A stretch of DNA of 34,079 bases, taken from Phycisphaerales bacterium. Lineage in GTDB: Bacteria; Planctomycetota; Phycisphaerae; Phycisphaerales; UBA1924. The translations under genes were made by a program, and so were the position numbers. Shown one piece after another: positions 22,023-31,820 of this stretch (position 1 is the first letter of the stretch; each line of letters opens with the position of its first letter). The notes beneath the pieces were generated by a model, which had not been told where the DNA came from, ran no database searches, and worked only from the letters and a program-made list of their open reading frames with translations. Where the stretch lies: positions 1 to 34,079 of the forward strand of contig JAJDDE010000076.1 of NCBI GenBank assembly GCA_029260475.1, written 5' to 3'.

Positions 22023-24623
22023 TTACTTGTAGAACACGGCCGCCGAGTAGGGCGGCAGTGTGGTGTCGTCGGTGACGGTCCCGATCGTCTGGACGCCCGC
22101 GCGAACGTGGTTGACGACCTGGTTCCAGTCGCCGAAGGGCAGCGCGAAGGCCTGCTGCTTGTCACTGCCGTTGTAGACCACGACGACGGTGGACCACTCG
22201 TCGCCGACGGCGGAGCCGTCGAGCTCGAAGGCGATCACGCGGCGGTCCTTCGGATTAAGCCAGTCGAGATGACGTCGGATGTCGCCTGTGGTGCGCATGC
22301 GAAAGACCGGGTGGGCCTTGCGGAGTTCGATGAGGCCCGCGGTGTACTCGAAGACGTCGAGGTACTCCGCCTTGCGGGGCCAGTCGAAGGCGTTGTCGTC
22401 GTCCCCCGCGTTGTACGAGTTGTGGTTGCCGTTCTTGGTACGGCAGAATTCGGCGCCGCCATGGATGAAGGGCGTGCCCTGGCCGGTGAGGACGATCGCG
22501 TGGGCGAGTTTCTGCATGTCGCGCCGCGTCTCGTCGCTGGCGCCGGGGGAGACCTTGGTGATCTTGTCCCAGAGGGTGAGGTTGTCGTGGGCGCTGGCGT
22601 AGTTGATGGTCTCGCTTGGGCCGTCGGTGAAGTCGTCGATGGCACCCATGACGCCCCGTTTGATCTCACCCGTATTACCGTCGGGCCCGGTGGCGAAGCC
22701 CCGCGCATCGCCGTCGAGATCGCCCCGGATCGCGTTGCGGAGGTGGTCGTTGAAGACGGCGATGCCCATGGATCGCTGGGCGCCCTTGGGGAAGTAGGTG
22801 GGGCCGCCCCCGGTCCAGGGCTCGCCGTAGATGGTGAGGTCGCTGCGGAACTCGCGTAGACGCCGGACCCAGGAGCGGACGGAGTCGGGGTGGTGCGTGC
22901 CGATCAGGTCGAAGCGGAAGCCGTCCACCTTGTACTCGTTTGCCCAGTACATGAGCGAGTCGCTGATGTACTTGCTGACCATCACGCGTTCGTCGGCGAT
23001 GGAGTTGCCGACGCCCGCGTCGTTGCGGAGCCGCCCGTCCACTGTGGTGCGGAAGTAATAGAAGGGCACGGTGTTATCGAAATGGGAGTGCTCGAAGCTG
23101 CTCGAGGTGTGGTTGTAGACCACATCGAGGATCACGCGCAGCCCCGCGTCGTGCAGGCCCTTGATGGTCTTTTTCAGCTCGACGATGGGGAGCGTAGGCG
23201 TGCGCCAGTTCGTCGCGTAGTTGCTCTCGGGGACGTTGAAAAGCGTTGTCCAGTAGCCCCAGTTGTACTCGTCGCGGGGAGAGGGAAAGTCCTGGATCGG
23301 GAGCAGGTGCAGGGCGGTGACGCCGAGTTCCTTGAAGTGCCCGAGGCCTGTGGTCACGGGGCCCAGCGGCGTCTGGAGGCCCCCCTCGTTGATGAGGCCC
23401 AGGTACGTGCCCTGTGTGATGGGGTCGAGCGAATCATCGCGGATTGAGACGTCGCGGACGTGGATCTCGTAGATCACCTCGTCGGTGGGGTGCGCGATGG
23501 TGGGGGGCTCGTGCTGCGCCCAGCCCTCGGGGTTGGTGGCGTCGAGATCGACGACGACCGAGAGCGCGGAGTTGTACGTGGCGGCCCGCGCGTAGATGTC
23601 GGCGGCGGAGCGCAGCTTGGCGTAGGAGCGGTACTCGTAGTCGTAGAACCGCCCTTCCATGTCCCCCTCGACGATCGCTTCCCAGACACCGTTGCCGATG
23701 TTCTTCATCTGGACGACCTTGTTCGGCGATCTGCCGCGAGGGCCGCGATAGAAGTGGACGAAGGCCTGTTCGCTCACCGGCGACCAGGTGCGGAAGACGG
23801 TGCGCTCGGGTGTATAGAGGTTGCCAAGGGTGGTGAGGGGCGCGGTGAATCGCTTCTCATCGAGCACGTCGCGCGCGTAGACCGTGCAGGCACCCACCGA
23901 GCGGATGTTCAAACGCAGCCTGGCGACGTCCTCATCGGCAACCCGGGGCGTGATGGGCACGCGGTAGACGACGCCGCCGGGGACACGCCGATCGTCGAGG
24001 ACCGCCGCGCCGGTCCGGTACTCCTGCGAGGCGCGGAGCGTCTGCACGCTGACGGACGCGAGGGTGCGATCATCGAGCGGCGCACTGGTGGTGAAGGTGA
24101 TCGCGTCGGAGCTATCGAGGAAGGCGCCCACGACACGGACGGCGAGGTCCACATCGCCCGGCTCGGTGAAGACGGCGGGGTTGCCCGCGACGAGCCAGAC
24201 CTCGGTGACGCCGTCATCGTCGAGTTCGACGAATCGATCGCTGTCCATATCGCGCGCCTCCCAATTGTTCTTGCGGACGATGAGGCCCTGGCGCTCGACA
24301 TCGTGAGGAATTCGGAGGACGGCGTAATACCCGTACTCGGTACGCCCGCGCGTTCGCAGGGTGCTGTCGATCTGCGGATCACCCGAGAAATCGAACCGCT
24401 GGCCTTCGGCGCCCTCTGACCAACTCCACAGGTTCCATCCCTGGTAGTCATCGTCCTGGCGGTGGTAGTGGACGATGAGTGTTTGATCCACGCGATTCCC
24501 GCCGACGATCGCGTCTCGGACCTCCTCGAACCGTTGCTCGAAGGATGGGACCTCGGGTACCGCGAACGCGGCGTGCGATAGGAGCGTCGCCAAGAAGAGT
24601 GCGAGCGGGCGGGTGAGCTTCAT
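22023..24623 (-). CDS. pulA: Secreted type I pullulanase (GH13)
   Basis: An 866-residue debranching enzyme for alpha-1,6 bonds of pullulan, amylopectin or glycogen-like polymers. A signal peptide is evident (KLTRPLALFLATLLSHAAFA, cleavage after AFA). N-terminal carbohydrate-binding and CBM48-like regions precede the GH13 barrel. Catalytic residues are Asp572 (DGFRFDLIG), Glu601 (YGEPWTGG) and Asp680 (AHDNLTLWDK); VVYNHT is the first conserved barrel motif. The type I signature is YNWGYW, whereas most relatives have YNWGYDP. The start at 24623 has GGAAGG upstream; the frame is open to 25136 but a signal peptide at 24623 settles it. A C-terminal all-beta domain ends the protein. Confidence 0.94.
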   Translation of the reverse strand: MKLTRPLALFLATLLSHAAFAVPEVPSFEQRFEEVRDAIVGGNRVDQTLIVHYHRQDDDYQGWNLWSWSEGAEGQRFDFSGDPQIDSTLRTRGRTEYGYYAVLRIPHDVERQGLIVRKNNWEARDMDSDRFVELDDDGVTEVWLVAGNPAVFTEPGDVDLAVRVVGAFLDSSDAITFTTSAPLDDRTLASVSVQTLRASQEYRTGAAVLDDRRVPGGVVYRVPITPRVADEDVARLRLNIRSVGACTVYARDVLDEKRFTAPLTTLGNLYTPERTVFRTWSPVSEQAFVHFYRGPRGRSPNKVVQMKNIGNGVWEAIVEGDMEGRFYDYEYRSYAKLRSAADIYARAATYNSALSVVVDLDATNPEGWAQHEPPTIAHPTDEVIYEIHVRDVSIRDDSLDPITQGTYLGLINEGGLQTPLGPVTTGLGHFKELGVTALHLLPIQDFPSPRDEYNWGYWTTLFNVPESNYATNWRTPTLPIVELKKTIKGLHDAGLRVILDVVYNHTSSSFEHSHFDNTVPFYYFRTTVDGRLRNDAGVGNSIADERVMVSKYISDSLMYWANEYKVDGFRFDLIGTHHPDSVRSWVRRLREFRSDLTIYGEPWTGGGPTYFPKGAQRSMGIAVFNDHLRNAIRGDLDGDARGFATGPDGNTGEIKRGVMGAIDDFTDGPSETINYASAHDNLTLWDKITKVSPGASDETRRDMQKLAHAIVLTGQGTPFIHGGAEFCRTKNGNHNSYNAGDDDNAFDWPRKAEYLDVFEYTAGLIELRKAHPVFRMRTTGDIRRHLDWLNPKDRRVIAFELDGSAVGDEWSTVVVVYNGSDKQQAFALPFGDWNQVVNHVRAGVQTIGTVTDDTTLPPYSAAVFYK

Positions 24624-25288
24624 ACGAATGGGCCTTCCGGTCGGAGGGTCTCGTGGGAAATTGGGGTCGGGTCCGTTCGTCGCGGCGAGGGCCTCATCTG
24701 TGCGCACACGCTGGGTCAGCTTGATGAGGTCCTTGCATTCGAGGGTACCGTCGTTGTTCGCGTCGGTTGGGATGGCGACGAGTGGGTAGAGGACTTCCTC
24801 GTCTGTGTGCCGCTGGTGTTGATGTCGGTCACGAAAGTGGCCGGTCATGGGAAGCGGCCGGTCAACGAATGTGCTGTTGCCGTGCACCCGACGCTGTCGG
24901 GGACCAGGCTCACGACGCGATACCCGACCGCGGCGTGTGCCCGCGACGAACGCCTTCGTGCTCTGCGGGCACGCCTCTCGGCGATGGACCGAAACGCACC
25001 GGGCGCGGCCACGATTATTCGGAACATGATCGGGTGTCCATTGGCGTGCGGATATCCGGCGAATCATCGAATCCAATGGCCTGTGCCTGTCCCCGGTTGT
25101 GTACGCCAGAGGTATTGAGAGGACCTCCTCCGGCACGGAGCACTCGGGGGGGCGTCACACCCACTTCTGTACGCCGTAAAAGGTGGTTTCTGGTTGCGGA
25201 ACCCCTCTCACGAGGTCGATGACTGGGCACGAACACCCGAGTGGGTGTGCCGGGCCGGGCGAGGATGACGCCATAAGGAATTCAGAGG
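24624..25288. other. 665-nt intergenic region with a dockerin-like EF-hand relic
   Basis: No intact gene is convincing. On the minus strand, in the same frame as pulA and running into it without a stop, 24729-24764 encodes DANNDGTLECKD, a canonical EF-hand loop (D-x-N-x-D-G-x-L-x-x-x-D). DLIKLTQRV follows, the look of a dockerin repeat as found at the ends of planctomycete secreted proteins. The sequence before it (to 25136) is open but unlike anything I know. It may be the remains of a secreted-protein gene. Promoters for pulA and the kinase should lie here; none was identified with confidence. Confidence 0.4.
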
Positions 25289-27304
25289 TTGACTGAAGAG
25301 CTGGACAACACGAAGGGCGTACGCAGCGCGTGGCGCGAGGGTGTGCTGTCGGCGCTCTCCGGCGCGCTGGGCACCCCGCTCGCAACGATGGGTGCTCTAC
25401 GCCCCGCTGGCGAGTCGATCATCGCGTCGCTCGGATTCGTTCCGACTGACTCGTCGTGCCGTAACCCCCTGACCGATCTCGTGCCCCCGGACCAGGACGT
25501 CATCGAAATCCGCCGGTTCGATGGTGAGAGTTGGGCACACCAGCAGGGGGCTCGGTCGGGCCTGATCGCGCTCATGACCGGCCCGGACGGGCGACGCGTT
25601 GGCTGCCTCTGCGCTCTGGACACCGCGGAGCGGGCCTTTGACGACGACGACATCATGATGATCAGAACGCTCGCCTCGCTCGCGGGGCATCGGCTGGCAA
25701 CCGAGCGATCCTCGGAATGCCAAGAGGATCTCCACGCATCGGCCGAGCTCTTCGATGCGCTGTCACGCTGCGTGCCGGGCGTGCTGTACCAGTTCCGCAT
25801 GACGCCCGAGGGTGAGTCCTCTTTCCCGTGGGCGAGCGACGGGATCCGGGCGATCTACCGTGTGGACCCTGAAGAGGTCGCCGCCGACGCCTCTGTGGTC
25901 TGGGGACGGCTGCACCCGGACGACATCGATGGAGTCCACACGAGTGTGCTGGCGTCTGCGGAGATGCTCACGACGTGGCGTGCCCGCTACCGCGTGATCG
26001 ACGACGACGGCGCGGTCCGTTGGCTCGAGGGCGAGGCGAACCCGCTGCGTGAGCCCGATGGGTCCACGCTGTGGCACGGGTACATCCGCGACGTGACCAA
26101 CGAGGTGGAGCGTGAGGCGAAGCTGAAAGAAGCGCGCGACGACGCCCAGAAGGCGAGCAAGGCCAAGAGCGTGCTGCTCGCGAACGTGGGGCACGAGATC
26201 CGCACACCATTGGGCGCGGTCATGGGCTTCGCCGAGGTGCTGGAGCAGTACATCACGGACGTCACGGACCCGGAGTGCATCGAAGCGATCCGCACGATCC
26301 GGCGCAACGGCGAGCACCTTCTGGGCCTGGTGAACGACCTCCTAGACGTCTCGCAGATCGAAGCGGGGCGGCTGTCGATCGAGATGATCGGCGTGGACCC
26401 CGAGGCGGTGGTCACGGACGTCGTCGCGCTGCTGCGCGTCCGTGCCGAGGCGAAAGGGCTCGAGCTGCACACCACCAGCGAGGGGCCGATCCCAGATCGC
26501 GTGACGACCGACCCGACGCGATTGCGCCAGATCCTCATCAACCTCGTGGGCAACGCGATCAAGTTCACAGAACTAGGCTCCGTGACGCTGCGCGTGCGCA
26601 TGGGCGGGCACGAGCGGCTGCTCTTCGAGGTCTCCGACACGGGGATCGGGATGACGCAGGACCAGTTGGACGTGATCCGCAGGTTCGAGGCCTTCACGCA
26701 GGCGGACGTGTCAACGACGCGACGCTTCGGCGGGAGCGGGTTGGGCCTGCGCATCAGCGCCTCCCTCGCCGAGCGCCTGGGCGACCCCCTCGATATCGAG
26801 TCCGTCGAATCCAGCGGCAGCACATTCCGATTCGCGATCGACACCGGATCGCTGGATGGCGTCGGTTTTCACTCGGGGCACCGGTTCGAGCAGCCCCAGA
26901 ACGCCGACCCGAAGAAGCCGCTCGGTGGCGTGCGCATCCTTCTGGCCGACGACAGCGCGGACAACCAGCGTCTGCTCTCGCACCACCTCGTGAAGGCGGG
27001 GGCGGAGGTGGAGATCGTCGGCAACGGACTGGAGGCCGTCCGAGCGGTCCGCGGCGCCTCGGTCCCGTTCGCGATTGTGCTGATGGACGTGATGATGCCG
27101 GTCATGGATGGGTACGAAGCGACACGCGAGCTCCGGCGCGGCGGGTTCCGGGCCCCGATCCTCGCGATCACCGCCCACGCGGGCCACGATGAGCGGGAGA
27201 GCTGCCTGGGAGCGGGGTGCGACGCCTGTCTCACCAAGCCCGACGCCTCAGCGACACTGATCCGGGCGTGCGAGCGATTCCTGCTGCGAGCGAGCGCGGC
27301 GTGA
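25289..27304 (+). CDS. Soluble hybrid sensor histidine kinase (GAF-like, PAS, HK, receiver)
   Basis: A 671-residue hybrid kinase without membrane segments, so the signal is cytoplasmic. Residues about 20-145 look like a GAF-type sensor. About 155-275 is a PAS domain with PAC (WRARYRVIDDDGAVRWLEGE and HGYIRDVTNEVERE). The HisKA helix has GHEIRTPLGAVMGF with phospho-acceptor His302. The ATPase has NLVGNAIKFTE, DTGIGM and FGGSGLGL. The receiver has LLADDSADN and LMDVMMP with Asp600, then Lys in CLTKPD. The TTG start at 25289 is the only one that keeps the first domain, with AAGGA upstream. It lies 21 nt before ppc; a shared transcript is possible. Its downstream partner is not visible. Confidence 0.9.
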   Translation: MTEELDNTKGVRSAWREGVLSALSGALGTPLATMGALRPAGESIIASLGFVPTDSSCRNPLTDLVPPDQDVIEIRRFDGESWAHQQGARSGLIALMTGPDGRRVGCLCALDTAERAFDDDDIMMIRTLASLAGHRLATERSSECQEDLHASAELFDALSRCVPGVLYQFRMTPEGESSFPWASDGIRAIYRVDPEEVAADASVVWGRLHPDDIDGVHTSVLASAEMLTTWRARYRVIDDDGAVRWLEGEANPLREPDGSTLWHGYIRDVTNEVEREAKLKEARDDAQKASKAKSVLLANVGHEIRTPLGAVMGFAEVLEQYITDVTDPECIEAIRTIRRNGEHLLGLVNDLLDVSQIEAGRLSIEMIGVDPEAVVTDVVALLRVRAEAKGLELHTTSEGPIPDRVTTDPTRLRQILINLVGNAIKFTELGSVTLRVRMGGHERLLFEVSDTGIGMTQDQLDVIRRFEAFTQADVSTTRRFGGSGLGLRISASLAERLGDPLDIESVESSGSTFRFAIDTGSLDGVGFHSGHRFEQPQNADPKKPLGGVRILLADDSADNQRLLSHHLVKAGAEVEIVGNGLEAVRAVRGASVPFAIVLMDVMMPVMDGYEATRELRRGGFRAPILAITAHAGHDERESCLGAGCDACLTKPDASATLIRACERFLLRASAA

Positions 27305-27325
27305 ACACCGCCTACAGTGCGCGCC

Positions 27326-30049
27326 ATGACACAGGCGACCACACCGTCCGCTGATCTCAACGACTTCGCGCTCGTTACGGGCGTTCTCGACGAACTCTCC
27401 ACGGGCGAGCGTGCCTCGGCGCGGGACCTCGCCCACGAACTGGCCAGCGCCTGCCGGGCGGGAGACGACCGGTTGCCCTCGGTGCTCGAACGCGTGCGGA
27501 CACTGAGCGACGACCAGATCCTCCACCTGACGCGCTACCTGACCGTCCGGTTCCACCTGCTGAACAAGGCCGAGCAACTCAACATCGCTCGCGTGAACCG
27601 AAGGCGGGAGCGCGAAGCGGAGTCCCGCGGCGCCAAGCCCGAGTCCATCCGCGAGGCGGTGCAGAAACTCCGCGCGGGGGGCGTCGGGCTCGAGGACGCG
27701 CTCACGCTGCTCCGTTCGGTGGACATCCAGCCCACGTTCACAGCCCACCCGACCGAGGCACGCCGTCAAACCGTGCTGAACAAGCAGAGCGACGTCGCCG
27801 AGGCGGTGGATGAATTGCACTCACAGCGGGCCACGCCCCTGGAGCGCAACGAGGCGCGCGCCAAACTCCGCAGGGCCATCGAGCTCATGCAGTTGACAGA
27901 CGACGTGCGGTCGCTCCGCCTGCGCGTGCTCGACGAGGTGCGCAACGGTCTGCACTACCTGAGCACGTCGGTGTGGGAGACCGTGCCCCGCCTCGGGCTC
28001 GACACGCTGGACGCCCTGCGCGAGGCGTACCCCGAGGCCGCATCGACGCTCGCCCTGGCGGACATGCCCTCCGGCGTGCGCTACCGCACGTGGATCGGTG
28101 GCGATCGTGACGGCAACCCCAACGTCACGCACCGAGAGTCCGAGCGCGCGCTCCGCATGCTCCGCGAAAGCGCGATCGGCCTGCTCGACTTGGACCTCGA
28201 GCGCCTGCGCGACGAGCTCAGCCTCTCCGACCGTATAGCCCCGGCCCCCCGTGCACTCTTGGACGCGATCCGGGCGGCGGGCGCGATCGACCTCGAGGGT
28301 TCGGGCGACGCCGAGCACGCGGAGCACGAACCCTTCCGCCTGCGTGTGATGCAGATGAGAGCCCGCCTGAAGAGCGATCCTTCGTACTCCTCGCGCGACA
28401 TCCTTGAGGACCTCGAGACGCTGCGCAGCGCCCTGGAATCGATGGGCTGCACCGAGAGCGCCCGCTCGGGCCCGCTGGGCGAGACGATCCTGCGTGTGCG
28501 CACGTTCGGGCTCCACCTCGCGAGCGTGGACATCCGCCAGCACTCGAAGGTCCACGAGCGGTGCGCCGACGCCCTGCTCCGCGCCGGCGGCGTCGAGGAG
28601 GCCTACACGGCCCTCGACGAGGACGCGCGGTGCGCGGTGCTCCGCAAGGAACTGCTGTCGTCCCGCCCGCTCGTCCGTGATTGGGATGGCTTCGACGACC
28701 AGGTGCGCGAGGCGTTGGACGTGCTGCGCATCGTGCGCGAGGCGAAGCGGCGCGAGCCCGATTGTGTGCGCGCGTACGTCGTCTCTATGACCCACGAGGT
28801 GAGCGACGTGCTGGAGGTCCTCCTGATGATGAAGGAGGCGGGCCTGTACCGCGTGGTCGCTGGCGGCTCTATCGAGAGCGACATGGACGTCGTGCCACTG
28901 CTGGAAACCGTGGAGGACCTGAAGCACGGCGAGCGCGTCCTCCGCTCGCTGTTCAGCGACGACGCCTACCGCAAGGTCCTTGCGCACCGGGGCGCCGAGG
29001 AGCGGTGCGCGTTCTTCCAGGAGCTGATGCTCGGGTACTCCGACTCCAATAAGGATGGCGGGTTCCTGATGGCGAACGTCGCGCTGCAAGAGGCGCAGCG
29101 CTCGCTCGCAGCGGTGTGCGATGAGGCGGGCGTGACCTTCCGCTTCTTCCACGGTCGGGGCGGCACGGTCGGACGGGGCGGGGGACGCGCCAACCGCGCG
29201 ATCCTGTCCTCGCCGGCGAACAGCCGCAACGGCAGGATCCGCTTCACCGAACAGGGCGAGGTGATCAGCTTCCGCTACGCGCTGCCCGCGATCGCACGCC
29301 GGCACCTCGAACAGATCGTGAACGCAGTCGTGTTGGGCAAGCACAGCGCGGCCTCCGAGCCCGACGACGTCTCGGACCGGGACATCGCGCTGGCGCGCTC
29401 GATCGCCGAGAAGGGGATGTCGTCGTACCGCGCGCTCATCGACGACGAGGCGTTCTGGTCGTGGTTCACCTACGTGAGCCCGGTCACGCACATCGGGGGC
29501 CTCCCGATCGCGTCGAGGCCGATCATCCGCTCGGGCTCGAAGTTCGAGTTCGAGAACCTGCGCGCGATACCGTGGGTCTTCTCGTGGGTGCAGATGCGCG
29601 CGATCGTGCCCGGATGGTACGGCGTTGGTGCCGCGCTCAACGCGCTGGACGACACCGAACTGAAGCACTGCAAGGAGGCCTACGGGCGATGGCCCTTCTT
29701 CACGTCGCTGCTCGACCGCGCCCAGCGCGAGATGGCGCGATCCCGCTTGCCCATCGCCCGTCTTTACGCGATGGAACACCCCGACGGTGCCGCCTTCTTC
29801 GATCCGATCTGCGAGGACTACGAGCGTGCGCGCACCGCGCTGCTGAGCATCGCGGGTCGATCGGAGCTGCTGGACAACGAGCCGGTGATCAAGAGCGCGA
29901 TCGAGAAGCGCAACCCCTGGACGGACGTGCTGAACCTCCTGCAGATCGAGCTCATGCGCCGGGCGAGAGAGGGGCGGTCCGAGGAACTGAGCGGGCACAT
30001 GTTCGCGGTCATCAACGGCATCGCCGCCGCGATGCAGTCCACGGGATGA
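27326..30049 (+). CDS. ppc: Phosphoenolpyruvate carboxylase
   Basis: A 907-residue enzyme that carboxylates PEP to oxaloacetate, refilling the TCA cycle. FTAHPTEARRQT holds catalytic His141. GGDRDGNPNVT, GYSDSNKDGGFL and FHGRGGTVGRGGG are the other catalytic signatures. The C-terminus reads INGIAAAMQSTG, the conserved end of the family. Length and order are normal. The ATG at 27326 is preferred over a GTG three codons earlier. Its stop overlaps the methyltransferase start as ATGA, an unexpected link between a central anaplerotic enzyme and a polyketide operon. A long open frame on the opposite strand is only a shadow of its GC-rich codons. Confidence 0.97.
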   Translation: MTQATTPSADLNDFALVTGVLDELSTGERASARDLAHELASACRAGDDRLPSVLERVRTLSDDQILHLTRYLTVRFHLLNKAEQLNIARVNRRREREAESRGAKPESIREAVQKLRAGGVGLEDALTLLRSVDIQPTFTAHPTEARRQTVLNKQSDVAEAVDELHSQRATPLERNEARAKLRRAIELMQLTDDVRSLRLRVLDEVRNGLHYLSTSVWETVPRLGLDTLDALREAYPEAASTLALADMPSGVRYRTWIGGDRDGNPNVTHRESERALRMLRESAIGLLDLDLERLRDELSLSDRIAPAPRALLDAIRAAGAIDLEGSGDAEHAEHEPFRLRVMQMRARLKSDPSYSSRDILEDLETLRSALESMGCTESARSGPLGETILRVRTFGLHLASVDIRQHSKVHERCADALLRAGGVEEAYTALDEDARCAVLRKELLSSRPLVRDWDGFDDQVREALDVLRIVREAKRREPDCVRAYVVSMTHEVSDVLEVLLMMKEAGLYRVVAGGSIESDMDVVPLLETVEDLKHGERVLRSLFSDDAYRKVLAHRGAEERCAFFQELMLGYSDSNKDGGFLMANVALQEAQRSLAAVCDEAGVTFRFFHGRGGTVGRGGGRANRAILSSPANSRNGRIRFTEQGEVISFRYALPAIARRHLEQIVNAVVLGKHSAASEPDDVSDRDIALARSIAEKGMSSYRALIDDEAFWSWFTYVSPVTHIGGLPIASRPIIRSGSKFEFENLRAIPWVFSWVQMRAIVPGWYGVGAALNALDDTELKHCKEAYGRWPFFTSLLDRAQREMARSRLPIARLYAMEHPDGAAFFDPICEDYERARTALLSIAGRSELLDNEPVIKSAIEKRNPWTDVLNLLQIELMRRAREGRSEELSGHMFAVINGIAAAMQSTG

Positions 30050-30741
30050 GGCTGGATCGACGCGAACTCGTCGGCGAGCTCATGGACGATCCGGCGCTGG
30101 ACGCCCGTGAGCACGAACAGGCGCTGCGCGGGCTCGCCCGGCTCAACCGGCTGAGCAACGCGAGCGGTCCGATCGTGCGAGCGATCAGTGCCCACGATTC
30201 GCGACGCGACGCGACCCTGCTGGACGTCGCCTCGGGGTCGGGGGACGTGCTCATGCACGTGCTCAGGAGTGTGCCGGACGTGTGCGCGCACGCCTGCGAC
30301 ATCAGCCCGGTGGCGTGCCATCGCATCGAGTCCCGTGCCGCGAGTGCTGGGCTCCCCGTTCGTGTGGTCGAGGTGGACGCGCTCTCGCCGGGGAGCCTGG
30401 GCGACGGGGCGTACGATGTGGTGATGAACGCGCTCTTCCTGCACCATCTCGAACGGGATGACGCCCTGCGCCTGCTGCGCTCGATGCGCGAAGCTCTCGC
30501 GCCGGGGGGGCTGCTCGTCATCAGCGACCTGCTGCGGACGCGCCTGAACTACGCGATGGCGCTCGCCGCCTCGCGTCTGGTCACACGCTCGGGTGTGGTG
30601 CACACCGATGCGCTGCTGTCGGTGCGGGCCGCGTTCTCGATGGAGGAGGCACGATCCCTCGCGGCGGACGCGGGGCTGGTTGGCGCGGTGCTGCGCCGTG
30701 TGTGGCCCGAGCGGTTCCTTCTGACCTGGGTCAAATCGTGA
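30046..30741 (+). CDS. Class I SAM-dependent methyltransferase
   Basis: A 231-residue methyltransferase of the UbiE/type-11 kind. TLLDVASGSGDVLMHVLRS near residues 57-75 is motif I (SAM binding). ACDISPVAC holds the acidic residue after strand 2. DVVMNALFLHHLERDDALRLL near residues 124-144 and LAPGGLLVISDLLRTRLN are the later motifs. It begins with ATGA inside the ppc stop and ends with GTGA at the oxidoreductase start. With the type III polyketide synthase two genes on, it likely methylates the polyketide product, as in known methyltransferase / oxidoreductase / type III PKS sets for phenolic lipids; the substrate is inferred. Confidence 0.88.
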   Translation: MRLDRRELVGELMDDPALDAREHEQALRGLARLNRLSNASGPIVRAISAHDSRRDATLLDVASGSGDVLMHVLRSVPDVCAHACDISPVACHRIESRAASAGLPVRVVEVDALSPGSLGDGAYDVVMNALFLHHLERDDALRLLRSMREALAPGGLLVISDLLRTRLNYAMALAASRLVTRSGVVHTDALLSVRAAFSMEEARSLAADAGLVGAVLRRVWPERFLLTWVKS

Positions 30742-31820
30742 GCGGGTACGGCGCGGTGGTCGTCGGAGCGGGGCCCGCGGGCGCGTTGTCGGCGCTGCTG
30801 CTCGCGCGAAGTGGCGTGCGCACGCTGCTCGTCGAGAAGGCCTCGTTCCCGCGATACAAGGTCTGCGGCTGCTGCCTCGCCCCGACGGGTCAGCGCGTGC
30901 TGGAGCGCAGCGGTATCCAACAGATTCTCGAAGGCACCGCAACGATCGATCGGCTCGAAGTGCGCCATCGCGTAGGCCGCGTAAGCACCGTGGTTCCCGC
31001 GTACCGCGTGCTCACGCGAGAGACGTTGGACGCCCGTCTCGTGGAACTCGCGCAACGCGTCGGGGTCGAAGCACGGTTCGGCGCTGGCGCACGTGTGTTG
31101 CCATCGGGCGTTGTTGAGGTCGGTGACGAGGTTGTTCGGGCGGGCGTTGTGCTCTGCGCCGACGGTATCGGCGGCTCTTCGCTGCGGGGTTGGGACCGGT
31201 TCGGGTGGAACGTGCGCGAGGCGTCGCGCGTGGGCGTGGGGTGTGTGATCGATGATGGCGGCAACGCAGCGAGGGACGCGGTCACGATGGGCGTCGGCGC
31301 GGGCGGGTACTGCGGCGTTGCCCCGCTCGGTGACGGGCGCAGCGTGCTGGCGGCGGCGATCGATACCGCCGCGGTGCGCGCGCACGGCGCGCTCGGTGCG
31401 GTCGGGCGCGTGCTGGAAGACACCGGGATGGATGCGCAGATTCCGGCGGGCACGCTGGTCGGCGTGCCGACGCTGACGCGCACGCGATCTTCAATCGAAG
31501 CGGGCGCTGGCGATGGGGGGCGTATCTTCGTGATCGGTGACGGCGTGGGCTACATCGAGCCCTTTACGGGCGAGGGGATGAGCTGGGCGCTGCGGAGCGC
31601 CGAGATGGTGCGCGACCGCGTGCTTGCGTCGCTCGAGAGGTCGTACGTCGAGGGATCGTGGACACGGGATATGCGCCGCGTGCTCGGGCGTGAGAAGGCG
31701 GCCTGCAGGGCGGTGACCGCGGTGCTCAGGCGCCCGCGATTGACGGCGCTGTGCGCGCGGGCCGCGGGGTGGTCCCCTGCATTGGCTGGGTTCGCGGCGC
31801 GGCGGGTGGTGGCGGCGTGA
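30738..31820 (+). CDS. FAD-dependent oxidoreductase (geranylgeranyl reductase / hydroxylase-like)
   Basis: A 360-residue flavoprotein. AVVVGAGPAGALSALLLARSG near residues 5-25 is the Rossmann dinucleotide site, written here only as its core GAGPAGALSALLLARSG. RYKVCGCCLAPTG near residue 43 matches the KVCGGG-type motif of the geranylgeranyl reductase / flavin hydroxylase group. VIGDGVGYIEPFTGEGMSWAL near residue 265 is the GD motif contacting FAD; its core is GDGVGYIEPFTGEG. It would oxidise or hydroxylate the product of the next gene. GTG starts overlap stops at both ends (GTGA), making one coupled unit with its neighbours. Confidence 0.88.
   Translation: MSGYGAVVVGAGPAGALSALLLARSGVRTLLVEKASFPRYKVCGCCLAPTGQRVLERSGIQQILEGTATIDRLEVRHRVGRVSTVVPAYRVLTRETLDARLVELAQRVGVEARFGAGARVLPSGVVEVGDEVVRAGVVLCADGIGGSSLRGWDRFGWNVREASRVGVGCVIDDGGNAARDAVTMGVGAGGYCGVAPLGDGRSVLAAAIDTAAVRAHGALGAVGRVLEDTGMDAQIPAGTLVGVPTLTRTRSSIEAGAGDGGRIFVIGDGVGYIEPFTGEGMSWALRSAEMVRDRVLASLERSYVEGSWTRDMRRVLGREKAACRAVTAVLRRPRLTALCARAAGWSPALAGFAARRVVAA

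Noticed and set aside
24624-25136. N-terminal extension of pullulanase
   Set aside because: A clear signal peptide starts at 24623, so upstream residues would block secretion. The EF-hand in the extension is reported separately.
27821-29998. 725-codon minus-strand open frame inside ppc
   Set aside because: The plus strand encodes a full PEP carboxylase with all signatures. The antisense product is His/Arg/Leu-rich low-information sequence.
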